Source: Antedon bifida (lineage: Eukaryota > Echinodermata > Crinoidea > Comatulida > Antedonidae). Taken from it: DNA of 64,000 nt. How positions within the stretch are numbered: position 1 is the stretch's first letter; each line of letters starts with the position of its first letter. Shown here piece after piece: positions 26,972-40,469 of this stretch. A program made the translations under genes and the position numbers. The DNA is taken from the NCBI GenBank assembly GCA_963402885.1, contig OY727094.1, forward strand, positions 6,388,501 to 6,452,500. Reading direction: 5' to 3'. The notes under the pieces are model-generated. The model worked only from the letters and a program-made list of their open reading frames with translations, was not told where the DNA came from and did no database searches.

Positions 26972-27096
26972 AATACACATCACACTGTTTGTATGATTAT
27001 ACAGCACTGGTTAGACTGAACCATTGAAACAACCATTAAATCAGTAAAATAATGCAGTTACTGCAGTAGAATAATTGTGTATGATCCATGAAAACA
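26972..27096. mobile_element. Family C element, right half
   Basis: Carries TTTGTATGATTA and the right end GTTACTGCAGTAGAATAATT followed by CCATG. Confidence 0.5.
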
Positions 27097-28316
27097 TAAC
27101 TTATTAATATTAATAAGATATCTTCAATCTTATTACTACATTGAAAACAGATGAAATCGATACATTTTTCTAGCAAATCCTGGCGCCACCACTGGCACTA
27201 CTCAACCAGTAATTTCATCGCACTGGCAACAGTTGCTATTATAACATCGCGGCCTTCTCATTCTCAAGTTTGATGTAATGATCTAACAAGCTATGTAAAT
27301 ATTTGGTTGCTGGAAGAGATAATATGACCTTTTATCATGTTAATCAATAACTTAAGTGTTTGTGTGCGTAAGCAATTATAAAATAGTTGTTTCTTTTAGC
27401 AAATAAATCTTCAGTAGAAATTAGCAAATAGATAATTGTTAACTGACAAAAAAGTATAATAATTTACCGATATTTGAAGTTGTAGTTTTGTTATGACAAT
27501 AATTATTATTCATCTGCACAGTCAGAACAAATTAATATCCTAGTCAAAGGAACCCTATAAAATTCCATTGTGTCCTTAAAATTGAGGGAGGGAGATTGGA
27601 CAGAGTGGGAGAGAGATAGACAAAAATTGTCAAAATGTCATAACTGTTTCTGCTTTGTGAAAGTCATATTCAACTCAATTAACAACACTGGCAGCTAATA
27701 TAGACTCGTTCGTTAATATAGCACACTTTAACCACTTAAAAGTATGATATTGCCAGCTAATAATATAGAAATGCCAGAAGCCAATGTAGAGAAATATAAT
27801 TGTTTCAAAGCAAGGTACCTATAATCCTTGCAACCAATGAAATTGCTATCCAGTCATCGTACAGTATCAGAAAAAAATAGTTAATAGAAAAAAAAAATTT
27901 AGCTCCAGAATGTCAGTGGTTTTCAGGTTAAAAGTTTGGTTTTCAAGATATGTTTTGAATAATAGTAAAGAATTTTATATCATATGAAATCAAATCAATC
28001 TTTATTTCCATCATCATTATAAAAAAAATAAATTTAAGATTAAACCATATCATTTACAATACTTTTAACCACACTAAATAAGAGGTATATCCCTAAACCT
28101 CTTCAATTCAAGAAACATTTATTGACCAAAAATATTATATCATAACAATGGTTGGCATATAATATATATAGGCGAGAGACTACAAAAGGCCCAATGTCGC
28201 TGTAGTCCCTCTTTACATTATACAAATAATAATAATACAACACTTAATTAGCTGTTACGTACATTATATAAATGGAAAAAAAAAAGAAAAGAATACAGTA
28301 TCTTAATTAATTAGGT

Positions 28317-28450
28317 TATCAAACTTATGCCCAAATATGGTAGTCACATGCCAAAATATAATAGTGATATGACTTTATCATGTCCATTTTATGGGCAAAT
28401 AACATTTTTTTTGTCACATAAAGTTTGATATTGTACTAGACAGAGCTTTA
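28317..28450. mobile_element. MITE family A copy
   Basis: Left end truncated to TATCAAACT. Core and right end with AGACAGAGCTTTA are present. Confidence 0.7.
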
Positions 28451-28942
28451 AGCCAAATACACCCCCACATTCCCACCCTCACATGTTTCAACAACACCCG
28501 CACACTCAAAACAAATTTTCTCGCATTATGATACAGATATCAATATATTCCACTGAGAAAGTTAGGCAATAGATTGTACAGAGAATATGAATGTTAGATA
28601 TATTTTCCAAGGTTAGTGATATATCCCATATGTAAATAAAGGTGTTGCGTTACAGTAATAATACAAGTCAACCATATTAAAATCTATTGATTTACATGTC
28701 AAGTTATTATTACCCAAGATTGTTTTATGAATTAAAATCAATAATTATCAAATGGTGGGGGTGTTGTAAATGTCAGAGGTTGTTTTAAAGGGTAGAGGTC
28801 ATGCATAATATACAAAACTTGTTTCTTTATCCAGGGGTGATATAAATACTTTGAAGATGCAAAATGTTATGTTTATGGTATCATACTTATCAAACAAATG
28901 GTGGGGTGAGGGTTTAGGGTTAGGGGGAATTATACAGTTCCG

Positions 28943-28955
28943 AGGTCAAAGTTCA
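28943..28955 (+). promoter_or_regulatory. DR1 nuclear-receptor-like site
   Basis: AGGTCAAAGTTCA is a direct repeat of AGGTCA-like half sites with 1-bp spacing, the RXR/HNF4 type. It sits inside the diverged tandem repeat. Confidence 0.35.
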
Positions 28956-29098
28956 TGAACTCATATTTACCATATATCATTTGAATTTGTGAAATTTATA
29001 TACAGTATATATTTTTTGTATTAATATGCAATATAATAACATCATATCTATCTAATTGTAATTTAGAAGTTGTGGCTGTGGGGTAGGGGAGGTTACAG

Positions 29099-29111
29099 AG
29101 GTCAAAGTTCA
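29099..29111 (+). promoter_or_regulatory. DR1 nuclear-receptor-like site, second copy
   Basis: The same AGGTCAAAGTTCA occurs 156 bp downstream in the next repeat unit. Confidence 0.35.
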
Positions 29112-29695
29112 TAATATCTTATAATATCTTTTTCCCACTGTAAGCATACACATTTTGTAGATTTTATTTTAATTATAGCTATACTTGCAAGGCATGAAAT
29201 TGTATACTATATTTTTCAATTGATATGTAATCTGAAATCGAATGATTCTGCAAGGTAAAACATCAAATTGTAGTTTCAGTTCTTGAAAAAATAATAAGAT
29301 AAGAAGAATAAAACAAATATCGCATAGGAATCCAATACTCATAAAATGTAATTAAATGAATACAGTTTGGAAAGCGCGTCTGTTTGCATTCCTGTAAAAT
29401 GTAATTTCATGTTTTTATTCTAAAACCGACCTGTTGTTTGTGTTGTTTTATAACTGTTCTACTCCGCAGCTAAAAATGTGTGCTGTCTCTTTTAATCATA
29501 GGGCGCAGTTTAAAATCACAATTACAGGATGGATAAACTATTCTATAATTTATTGTGCTTATAAACCAAGTCTCATTTGAGGCTTGGGACTGGAGTTGTG
29601 AGTTACAACCCTGGCACTAGTAGGTAAAGTATAGTTGTTGCAACATTTTGGTTGTTACTGTATGCTATCGCTTCTGAAGAATGCATTTATAAACC

Positions 29696-29845
29696 TAAAG
29701 CTCTGTCTACACTATCAACCTAGTTTGACAAAAAAGTGTGATGTGCCCAAAATATGGTTGTGATATGTATATCATTATGTCCATATAATCGGGTCACATC
29801 ACATTTTTTTGTCACATAAAATTTGATAGTGTGGACAGAGCTTTA
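29696..29845. mobile_element. MITE family A, near full-length copy
   Basis: Both terminal inverted repeats are almost identical: TAAAGCTCTGTCTACACTAT at the left and GATAGTGTGGACAGAGCTTT at the right, about 150 bp apart. It carries no ORF, which is usual for a non-autonomous element. Confidence 0.85.
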
Positions 29846-30305
29846 CTAGTAATATTAATAATAAGATATTCGTACCAGTTATTAGACTCTGATGAACAAA
29901 ATGTTGGACATGTATTTCTTAAATCAGTTGATTTAATTTCCAAGGCGTAGGCTAGTAAACCAAATAACTCTAGTTTAAAATGTGTCAGGTATATCAACGT
30001 TTCCTCTCATTAAATATTGCTAAGTAATTTAAATCAACAGTTTTATGTTATAAAAACACATAAATCTTGGAGAATTGACTCCTTGCCTTCTGTAAGGCGT
30101 GTGTTGGCAAACGTAGACTCGCATAAGGAATATCGTTAACATTTAAAGTTCACGTAGAAGATTGTGAGGTGGGTGGCGACAAACGAAGGTATATCAATTA
30201 TCTGTGAAATATTAAGACTTAACATGTTGAATTGTAATAATAATTATAATAATTTAAATTGTAGGAATACAAAATAAGATTATTATCGATCTTCATTATG
30301 TTTCC

Positions 30306-30332
30306 ATGTGGGTGTTGATTAACTACCCACAT
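30306..30332. other. Short hairpin ATGTGGGT/ACCCACAT
   Basis: Perfect 8-bp arms flank GTTGATTAACT, itself close to an HNF1-like half site. Confidence 0.5.
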
Positions 30333-33181
30333 ACAATATTATTTCCAATGAAGTAAAAATATAAAAATACTGAAGTTGTTTTTATATCATTCTTAAATCA
30401 ATAGAATGGTAAAACAGTATTTGGCTCCACATACTTGTCCACTGAAAACAACAGATAACAAAAAGATCAATGAACTAGCCCAATAATAGTGAATGCACAC
30501 AATCTATTCAAACAGTTAAAAAAAAAAACCCCAAACCAGAAGTTACTGACAGTACAAAGTTGCTGCTAGTAGGGGAAGAGGGTGCGGGAGGAGGTGGGGT
30601 TTCCTTTCCTCTAGGATCTCCGCTAGTGAAATTATTGGCTACTGAACAAGGCATTTGTGCAAATTCCTATTGCTAAAAGTCACTATCTTCTAGACTCAGC
30701 ACAGTGGTATATATCAATACAGTAAATATAAAACCTATGTATTTCATCTCTGTTTATGAACTATTATATCTTTTATTTCATTAGGCCACAGGGATAATTC
30801 CATTCCCTTGGCAGGGGTAGTGGAGATTGAATTTAATAATTTTGTATTCATGTTATCTTACTTGGAAACACAAGCCAAATGTTGTTTATCCACCTAACAT
30901 ACCAACACTACTTAAGTTTATGATCGTAAGCTTTTATAATCTTAGATTTGTATTTCTAAATTTAGACAATTTTATTACAGCATTTATTGAAGCTAATAGA
31001 CCTTCTGAATCTGTCAATAAATAGTATAAGTATGTAACATTTTTCTTATGAATACAAACATAGAATGAACCAACAGTCAAGTATCAAGGTATTAAATCAT
31101 AATCGTTCGGTCTGTGTTCTTCTTGATCGAGGCAAAATTGGTCAAAGCGCATTGGCCAACATGTCAAGATGTATTCTCAGTACTGTACGTCGTATTCTGC
31201 AGTATTTTTTTCTTAACTTCAAATTTTCTACAATATTATAAATGTTCTACACATGTACTACTGGTAAAGAAATTTAGGATTTGGACCTAGAGTTCATGAT
31301 ATAAATGAATAGTACAGTTAGTAATTTTATTTAAAAGAATAACACTAACAGTTTTGGAATTGAAAAAAATATATAGCTCTTGCAATTTTTCTAATGATGA
31401 AAACACTATATTTGACAAGAGAAGTGCTGGGTATACAAATGAAAGAGTACTGTCTGTCTGTCCGTTGGGACGAGGCAGTGTCATAGGTCAGTGCAATATC
31501 TTGGTGAGGTTCCAAAAATAGTTTTTAGTCCTTCCAATGATTTAGTATGTTTTTATTTATGTTTACAATGTAATATAATTTATTTTATAATAAATATAAA
31601 AAAAATGCAAATTTGATCTTTTCCTGAGGCCAACATTGAGATAAAAGTATGCTGTTATATATAGTCAGATTTCATTTCTTGATTTTCATTTCTATTATCC
31701 AATTCAATTTTATACAAAATTAGAAGTTTAATTGACAAGCATACCATTTTGACAAAATGAGAATGGTTTATTTAATGTGTTTGTTTATGTAAAACAAATG
31801 TATGCTGCAATGTAAAGTTGATTCATGGCTTTGTATTACTGCGTATTAATCATCGTTAATAATTCATAATTACCTTGATGAATCGAAAGTAGAACAATAC
31901 GAATGTCAAGTTTGAAATTTAACCCCTGATGATGGTGTGATTAAATCGCAATACATTCTGTCAATGATAATCATTAATAAATGACGATTCTGTGCATAGT
32001 TTACTCTTTGCTTCGTTTTTGCGCATAAATTAATTAAGATTAACGATGTGATTTCAGAAAACTGTAAATTTTAAAATGAGTAATTGGAATGTTTTGTAGC
32101 TGATTAGGACATAATTTCTTTAATGGCTCTATTAACAGGGCAATATTTCTAACAACTAAACATTTATTTTAACTGTAATTATATTTATACAAAATTTGTA
32201 CAATTTTTCTGTCAAAACAAAATTTTTTTTTAGCCAAAAATATTTAAAATTCTATGGTGCGTGATGAAAATACAAATAATTCTAAAATAATTTGAAAGGA
32301 TTTATAAAATTGTTTAACATTTTTTAATGAATTTACAAATTTACAATAAAGCATCTTCTTTTATTCCTGAGTATCATACAATATTTAAATAAATTCCACA
32401 CTGGCAAGTCTTATTTACTAAATTTATCCTCAATATTTTCCCACAAAGTTACTTAGCCGTCGGTGAAGTTTACAAATTGTTTCGCTACAGTAAACTTTTT
32501 CTAAAGCTTTCTCCGACTAAAGTGGCAAAGAAATATTTGGATAACAGTTTATTTTACCCGATTAAGAAACTACCTGATAAATACTTCATTGATCTGTGAG
32601 ATGCAGTCGATTAAAGAAGGAATTCGTAAAACCCGCTTTGAAAGGCTTGTCAATAGGCGTTACATGATTACATTCCTAAGTAGTTGACTTGTTCAACAGG
32701 TAGCGATCGTTGAGTTAATTTACTCTAAGTACTGGCCTCAGTGGGCCTAAAGTGATGCACTGAAGGGGATTCTAATTGGACTCAGTCAACCGTAAAAACA
32801 AAACTTTTTCAGAGTTGTTCTAATACTTTTCTGTGTTAATTAACCGGATTAATTGGAATTCTCTGCGTAATTGGGTTCATGTTGTTCTGTTAGCCCCCCT
32901 AAGACGCAATTTATTTTTTGTGGGTGATTGACTGATATGGTTACGCATGACTGTTATGTTTACTAAAGATTGATAATCGCCGTTATTTTGAGAATATTTA
33001 TGAGAGTAGTTTCAAACACATGGTTCTTATTTTCACTCTAGTTTCTTGGGACTATTTTTTCTCTCTGAATAAAACAAGACTAATTACATAAAAGTAACAT
33101 TGATACAGTGGATTTAGTTTCTGTGCATTTATCATTACATGACTTCGTTTTGATAATCATGAATTCTTTATTGGTTCGCAG

Positions 33182-33220
33182 GTGTGAAAGGCCGTTGCAT
33201 GTGAAGGGATACATTGAAAG
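33182..33220 (+). CDS. 39-nt internal exon continuing the LIM domain
   Basis: This exon has an acceptor ending TTCGCAG (AG at 33180-33181) and a donor AAAG/GTAAGC at 33221. It enters and leaves in phase 2. The first G completes the Lys codon begun at 1421, and the next codon is Cys, exactly the sixth LIM ligand expected after C-x2-C-x2. The 13 codons read C-E-R-P-L-H-V-K-G-Y-I-E plus a split Arg/Ser. The Cys-x3-Leu spacing fits the start of the second LIM zinc finger. Ligands seven and eight must lie in the next exon, which was not found here and is probably beyond 64000. Both splice sites, the phase and the motif agree, so the exon is well supported although it is tiny. Confidence 0.85.
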
Positions 33221-34891
33221 GTAAGCAAGGATTTTCTCAATTTAACATCATTTTAGTAATAAAAATATTTAACTTAATAATTAACATTGAAATCTAGTAG
33301 TGCTAGTACTACTAAATAATATTAAAGTTTGGTGAAAACATTGATGTTCATGAGAAATATATATATCAAGACCGTAGCCAGGATTGGTACAGTAGGATTA
33401 TTTAGTCAAACCAAAATCACTTGACTTCGGTACCAAATGGCAAAAGAGGTTAATATTGTACTATTAGGCCAAGAAGTAGTAAATGAATTTTTCTTTTGGC
33501 TCAGAAAGAATTAGACAAACACATTTTCATGAGCTAGACCTATTTATTAGCACATTTGCTGCTGCTCTTTGAGGTCTCTAGTTGAAAAGTACTTCAGAAA
33601 TTATTTCAAAGTCTGGAAAGGTTAATGTTTACTGGGGAAGCACATATAAAAATGCGAAGTTCAGCACTTAATTTTCACAATGTTTACGTCCTCGGCCCCC
33701 TATTTCAAAATGCAGGATCTGACAACGACTGAAAAGCAATAATGTTGATTATTCAAGATTGAGAAAACACTAATGGTTGTAAGAAAATCAATATATATAT
33801 AAAATTATCAGACATATGCGATAATCATTTATTTGGCAATGTAGGAGAGTAAAAATTCAACCTTGGAGAAGATGACATAAACTGAAGACAATTTTTATTA
33901 GTAATGAGACGTGAGTCAAGGGATTCACAGACTGGAAAAAAGTGCAACCATTCAACTGTAAATGATGATGTATAAAATTCAAATTCTGTGAAAATTACAC
34001 ACGCAGATGGCAAGGATGAGCATATCCCCATTTGCATTTTTTGTATCTACCTTACAGCTATTTTTTATAGTATTATCTAAGATAGATGATGGAAAATATT
34101 TTCATTATTAGTTAGGGAATCATCAAGGTTGACCTTATCATGACCCATGTATGACCCATGTATCTTGGCTTAATGTTGGATATTTTTTCATCTCTTCGCA
34201 TTTTATATTAAAACTATTCAAATATATTCGTCTCTCTGAAATTATTCAACTTAAATTTTTATGATCAATATTTATTGTGTCTGTTTGATGATATTCATTA
34301 ATTTCATGTCGAAATTAAAGGTTGAAAATTTCTGAAAATGTATATATTAGGAAAACATGGTTTTTCACTTTACCTAGTAAGAATTGTAAATTAATATTAT
34401 GCACATTTAAATCTCTTTTTGAGCTCTACACCTGACTCTTCCTTTCTCTTCTAATTTGATCTTCCTTCTTCTTCTACTAATTCACATCCTTATTTCTTCC
34501 TTCATTTTAATTCTACAATATTACACCTGTGATTTCCACTTATTCACACTTTTTCAACTACTTTTTCTTTTTTCTTTCCATCATACTCTGTGTTATTCTT
34601 AAACAATTGTTACTTTTTCTGTCTCATTTCTCCTCCACCTATGTTTATAAAGATGCAGTAATTTAGTAGTAAAATGATTCCTCTAAGAAATACATACACA
34701 TGCACATAAATAAATTAAAAGACATTACATATACTTTCTTGTTAGTTATATATTACTATTTGAATAAACACATTCATTTGACAAGAGTATTTTGTAGTTG
34801 ATTTATATGGCAATTAGGATACCCTTGACATTGCCTTGGATTAGCCAGTTCTTACATTAGATAGAAGCAGTGCCTGGCTATGGATATTCCC

Positions 34892-35322
34892 GCATGTAGT
34901 GCTAGGGATGGATATCACATGTAGTGCTAGGGATGGATATCACATGTAGTGCTAGGAATGGATATCACATGTAGTGCTAGGGATGGATATCACATGTAGT
35001 GCTAGGGATGGATATCACATGTAGTGCTAGGGATGGCTATCACATGTAGTGCTAGGGATGGCTATCACATGTAGTGCTAGGGATGGCTATCACATGTAGT
35101 GCTAGAGATGGATATCACATGTAGTGCTAGGGATGGATATCACATGTAGTGTTAGGGATGGATATCACATGTAGTGCTAGGGATGGATATCACATGTAGT
35201 GCTAGGGATGGATATCACATTGGGTGCTAGGGATGGATATGACATATAGTGCTAGGGAGCGATATCACATGTAATGCTAGGGATGAAGGTCACATGTAGT
35301 GCTAGGAATGGACATATCACAT
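34892..35322. repeat. 25-bp minisatellite, about 17 copies
   Basis: Unit CACATGTAGTGCTAGGGATG + GATAT. Central copies are nearly identical and the last four diverge, so homogenisation has acted mainly in the middle. Confidence 0.9.
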
Positions 35323-37233
35323 GCTATTCAACTTCATCTGGTTTTCTAAACCCTGGAGACAAGTGTTGGTTTTCATGCCTAAATTAAAGAAGCGGGTGTT
35401 CACGCTTCGTTGATTTTATTAAATGAACTTGTAAAATCACAGTACTTTGATTACTTTTCTAATTGGGTACCTGACCTGATTTTGTTTCCATTTTACGGCC
35501 TCTATTTGTTCTTGACATTTCTCATAAATCATTTGAAATGGAAGACCTAGACTGGTGTTTGTTGTCTTCCCCGTATTGTCCTTGCACTATGGTGGTGAAT
35601 GGTTATATTTAACTGCTTCCTCTCTCTGATTTCTTCCATATGCTGTATGTACTGTGGGTTGGTTCATCAATCTTATTGGTCCCATATGCAGTCCTAGGGT
35701 CTGTTTTTGTGAAAACCAAATAATTGATTCAATAATGTGTAAATAACATTTCCTGAGCAGAGCAGAAACAGTAGTGAAAGTTCTAATAAATGGACTTAAA
35801 CTCATGACAATTTTTTGGCAAATCCTCATTTTTATCTTCAGTTGCTTACGCTTACACTTGCTCCTTTTGCATTTTGAGAAATTATGAAGTTTGGATTTGT
35901 TTGGTATTATGCATCAGAAATGAAATGTCTCGCCTCACCAAAACCTTGATTTTAAAATAATTCAAAAGCTTTATGATACTGTATAAATAAATGCAATATT
36001 GCAATACATGAATAAAAAAATATAATATATGTCAGAGTTTAAGGATGATATTATTATATCGTCTTTTATTCTGTAGTTATGTCAAAGTTGTGTATGAACA
36101 GCTGACAGCAACAGTATACTATTGAAAAATAACATTTTTTATGTGAAAACATCTTTTCAACAGCAATAATTCACTTTTTCCATTCCATTTAAGTCAACCT
36201 TTTTCTTTCGTTTTCTACAAGATCAATAACACACAACGATTTTTAGAAGATTAGTGATTAATTGTGATAAATTATTTGTAAGCCAATAATAATAATAATA
36301 ATGTGTTGTTGTGCAGCGCAGCTATCACTATGTGTGAAATTCGAATTGATTATCCAACAATTTTATATAGTAAATGTTATGATTTCTAGTTTGACAGCTT
36401 TTGTGCATTTAGGAAATTACACTAGATCGTTTTGCATCCAAAATCGAAGATAATTTCCAAAAAGGAGGAAATTAAATAGAATCGTTCTAAATTATGTTGT
36501 TTTCAGTCGAAGTTATGAAGCAGATTTTTTTCAATCAGAGGAAGATTTTTTCCATTTTCATTTTATTATCTCATTGGTTGGTGGCTATTAGTTAAATCTA
36601 CCAGCTTATATCTTGATATTCCGTACATTTGTGAATCTTGTAGTATTTTTTTTTATCTGCCTCTCAGACGTTCAGAGAGTTCACATTTGATTGTTTATCA
36701 AAAACTCTTGAATCTCTGAAAACCATTTCGTGCCTAGAATACCCGGATAAACTAATAATAGCCATTTTATTCCTGGAAAGAGAAATATGAGTATTCTTTG
36801 AACTTATCTTTACCGATAATGGTCTAGCTTGCAATTTCCTTTTAGTCGAGTTTATACAATCTGAGAAATTGCCACAATATTTAAGATTCGTGGAATATAT
36901 GTTTGAGTAGTGTATAGGAGACTTCATAATCTCAAATATATACTGCGATACTTATTGTAACAAACTTAGTATACGCTGAAAAAAATATTAATTTATGAGT
37001 AAATTATTTAAAATATATAAATTGTACTCTGTTCATACAGTAATTGAAGAACAATGAGTTATTCAAGATGTATAAATTACAATACAAACGTAGGATTTGT
37101 TGCCTGTGCCTTCAACCTGAACGTTCATTATGCATGGGTTAAGTTACAGTGACAGTTTACTTGTGTACCTGTAGCAAAATAGCCAAGTATTAATTTTTAA
37201 AAGTCAAACAATTATTATTGTAATTTATTCAAG

Positions 37234-37247
37234 GTTACCATAGTAAC
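37234..37247. promoter_or_regulatory. X-box (RFX-type) motif
   Basis: GTTACCATAGTAAC fits the RFX consensus GTNRCC-N(0-3)-RGYAAC exactly. RFX factors control ciliary and other genes. Function here is not shown. Confidence 0.4.
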
Positions 37248-37499
37248 AGCCAAATATTACTTAATGGAACGCAATGAGGAGTCAAGAGTTGAAAACGGGA
37301 GCCATGTTTTTAATCAGAAGATCCAAAAATAAAAAAAGAAATCATCCTAATGAATTTGACCGAAGGAATTTTTAAGGGCAAAAAAGGATTAATTAGTGTA
37401 TAGCGAAAGGCCATCGGTTCAGTTAGATATTCTTGACGTAATAATGTGAAAATAAAGATGGTCGACACAGATTTACTGACGTACAAATTTAAGCTTACA

Positions 37500-38030
37500 A
37501 AATCAAAGATTCTGTTATTTTCAATCTTTAATCCTTAATCAATGTTTATATATCAAATTATAAATAATAATCTTTATATAGTTTATAATTTGTTGATGTT
37601 GGTGTTCGTTATTTGAATAGAATTTATATCAAAATTCAGTCTTAAAAGTCTTCTATCATTTTCAATCCTCAGATATAAATATTTATTCATTAACAAAGAT
37701 TTTTATATAAATTAGACCAATAAAAGATGATTTGAATTGAAAATACAAATGATACATTTATCTATGAATATACCCAAATTATTTGTAATTTGTTATATTT
37801 GAAAGGAATATAATAAAATTCAATCCTAATAATTCAGTCTTTATCTCATTTTCAATCCGTAACCAATGTAATTGAATATAGTGATAGATTTATCTATTTT
37901 TCATTTGTTCTGATTCAGTGTTATTTGAATAGAATTTAAATTCAATGTTTATAAACTAATATAATACTGTGGAAAAAAATATTATTAACTACTTTTGTTT
38001 TTTGATGAATGAGTGTTATTTGAATAGATG
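37500..38030. repeat. Diverged AT-rich tandem repeat, about three copies
   Basis: ATTTTCAATC(C/T)(T/G), GTTATTTGAATAGAATTTA and AAATTCA(A/G)TC recur at intervals of roughly 170 bp. Confidence 0.5.
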
Positions 38031-38342
38031 ATAGATAGATGAAATACATAGATAAAACAATGTACATGCTGGTCTGTGTTCTGTTTGTTATATATGTTTG
38101 CTGCCCTCTTAAGTTTTACTTATATTACTTTTAACCAATAAGAAAGCTTGTTTCTTAAATCATATAGCTATCCAAGCCTTTACTGATCTTTTAATCAAAT
38201 ATTGTTTATAATATATACATATATATAGTAATTGAAATATATTTATAACACATCGATATGCATTTTTACCTAAAAAATTATCATTGTATGTCATACTGAT
38301 ATTAGTTAAGTGAGTCCTTTAAAATGTATTTAAAATGCCTGA

Positions 38343-38368
38343 TTATAAGCCCGAACCCAGGCTTATAA
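38343..38368. other. Short hairpin TTATAAGCC/GGCTTATAA
   Basis: Perfect 9-bp arms with an 8-bp loop. A related ATAAG-TGGGCTTAT follows about 12 bp downstream. Confidence 0.5.
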
Positions 38369-39314
38369 TTATATATATAAGTGGGCTTATTTCTCAATAT
38401 AGGCTTTATTATGTGCTTTTATCCAGTATGATTACAATAGGAATATTGTTATCTTCTTACACTTGATTATCTTGACTGTATCTCATCACATGTGACACTG
38501 TTTTACACCATTTGCTTATAATACTGGACAAATTATACATAGGTCAATGGCCTTATAGCAACTTCAACATAATTCAAAACCCATTATGCTTTTCTTACTA
38601 GACCATGTTGACTTTTGCAGATTTTCTTAACATAAATTTAAATCAAAGATTAATTTAATCCGTTAAACACATCTGAAATAGCCCGTTACACAATTTAAAT
38701 ATATCATAAAACGGAGTAAGATGTATTAACTCGGCTCATAGTGTCAGCTATTCTCAATAGAGAAGACGGAATGTGAATGCACCTCAGGTGTTGGCTGTAT
38801 ATCTTAATCTATTGCTTCTATGTACATTAGACTGACATGCATATTAATTCGTTAACGACATGATTCAACCTCGCAGTACAAGATATACATCGCTATACCT
38901 AGCTATTTTCATCATGGCTTAAAAATTATGGTAGAATTCCAAATCGTATGGCTGTTAAAGGCTTACAAACTCGCGCGTAATTCAGTAAAGTGATCTTCAT
39001 TTTCGGTATTAGGTTGGCGAATACGCTAAGTTCAAAACATATCCATGTCATTGTTTTATACATATCTAACCGTTTTTTTATTTTACACCTTTTTACAAAT
39101 CTGAAATTCCTTTGTTGAAATTCAATGTGTATGTGTCTTGTAATTCATTATAGGTAAAATTTCTATAGAAATTTTTACACTTTTAATTATTTGAAATGAA
39201 CTTACAATTCATTTACTGACAGATGGCTCAGTAAAATGAACTTATAAACACATTGTACATTAGCCTTATTATCATTAAATATAAATTAGCTTTGTGCAAC
39301 TAACCGTGTGGTTT

Positions 39315-39340
39315 TATTATTATTATTATTATTTTATATC
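39315..39340. repeat. TTA microsatellite
   Basis: Seven or so TTA units. Confidence 0.8.
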
Positions 39341-40469
39341 GTTATTATCCTTTCAAAGCCTTGCATAGAGCATAATTTTCATGTGGACAAAAAAGAATAA
39401 TAACACCATGTAGCATTCACAACTTACGTAGCATCAAAGAATATATATCTGCATGTACAACAAACATACTTTTCGGTTTTCTGATTGGCTGTTGGCAAAA
39501 CAAATGTCACAATTATTTGTATGATACCTCTGACAATATATTGGATACAATAAGTCAATTTTAGCAAAAAAAATGGAGATTTCAAAGGAATGTGACTTTT
39601 TTTTAGTTTGTTTGATGATTTTCTGAATGAATCTAAACTTGAATAATCGTTTTTTTTTCCATTTGTCAATATGTCTCAATCACGTAATCAGATTTGAAGC
39701 ATGCACTCACGAAGAGTACCACTAAACTCGGCTGTTCTTTGTGTTTGTGGAAATTTGGTTTGTAAATATCTTCGTCTGGCTGACGTTAGAAATGTGCTTT
39801 TGGGATAACACCATCTGTCCCGTAATTCATGTTTAAATATAAGCGTTGTCATAGCTCATCTGTGTTGGTATTTGAATATCTCAAGGTAGGAGAGTGACTT
39901 GTTAGCATATCCCTTGGGAGGGTTATGACTTGTTAACATAGCTCTAGGGGGTCAGTAGATTCTTCTGCCAGAATGTTATACATTAATGAATAAATTATAA
40001 TATATATATTAAGAGAAGAAGAAAATCTTGCATTTTAAATTTTTGCATGCATGTTAACAAAATTATAATTTATTATATAAAGTATGTACAGTGCACATTC
40101 CCAATCACATGATTGGATTATGATCTTTTAAATTACATATTTGACACAATTTGATAATCAATAACCTATTTTGTTGAAATACTTTTACATTATTTATTTG
40201 TAACAATTTATTAGCAAAAACAAATATAATTATTTAAGTTATATACTACCTGATTTCATATAATTGAATAATACAATTTATTTATAATTGTATCTACACA
40301 ATTGTAGATAAGTAAGTTAAATTATTTGTTTTCAATAGGTATAATCTGGAAAGATGTAAGAGTTAAATATCCTAGATTTTAATTGTTTTGTGTTAACGAC
40401 ACAGAGGTATAAAAGAGTCACACATTTATGTCATTTGTGAATCAAATATGAATTGAACATTTTCAATTT

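Larger units (their letters stand above)
28730..29115. repeat. Diverged tandem repeat, three copies of about 150 bp
   Basis: Each unit has a G-rich GGTGGGG(T)G segment, then AGAGGTCA or GAGGTCAAAGTTCAT (near 28796, 28943 and 29099), then an AT-rich ATATCAT-like part. Confidence 0.65.
26839..33181. other. Intron between alternative first exon and second LIM exon
   Basis: It contains two GCTCTGTCTACACTATC MITE copies, a CTGCAG-ended element and a three-copy diverged tandem repeat at 28730-29115. From about 31850 to 33180 the DNA is free of recognisable repeats, with TAAT-rich homeodomain-like sites. It may be regulatory. No other exon was found. Confidence 0.55.

Noticed and set aside
28908-28927. 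Telomere-like TTAGGG repeats
   Set aside because: Only about two units within a G-rich part of a tandem repeat.
34892-35322. CRISPR-like array
   Set aside because: The repeats are directly contiguous with no unique spacers, and the genome is eukaryotic.
35587-35829. 80-codon frame on the - strand, and similar - strand frames near 36.7 and 39.5 kb
   Set aside because: No splice sites, no protein-like pattern, and the lengths are expected by chance.
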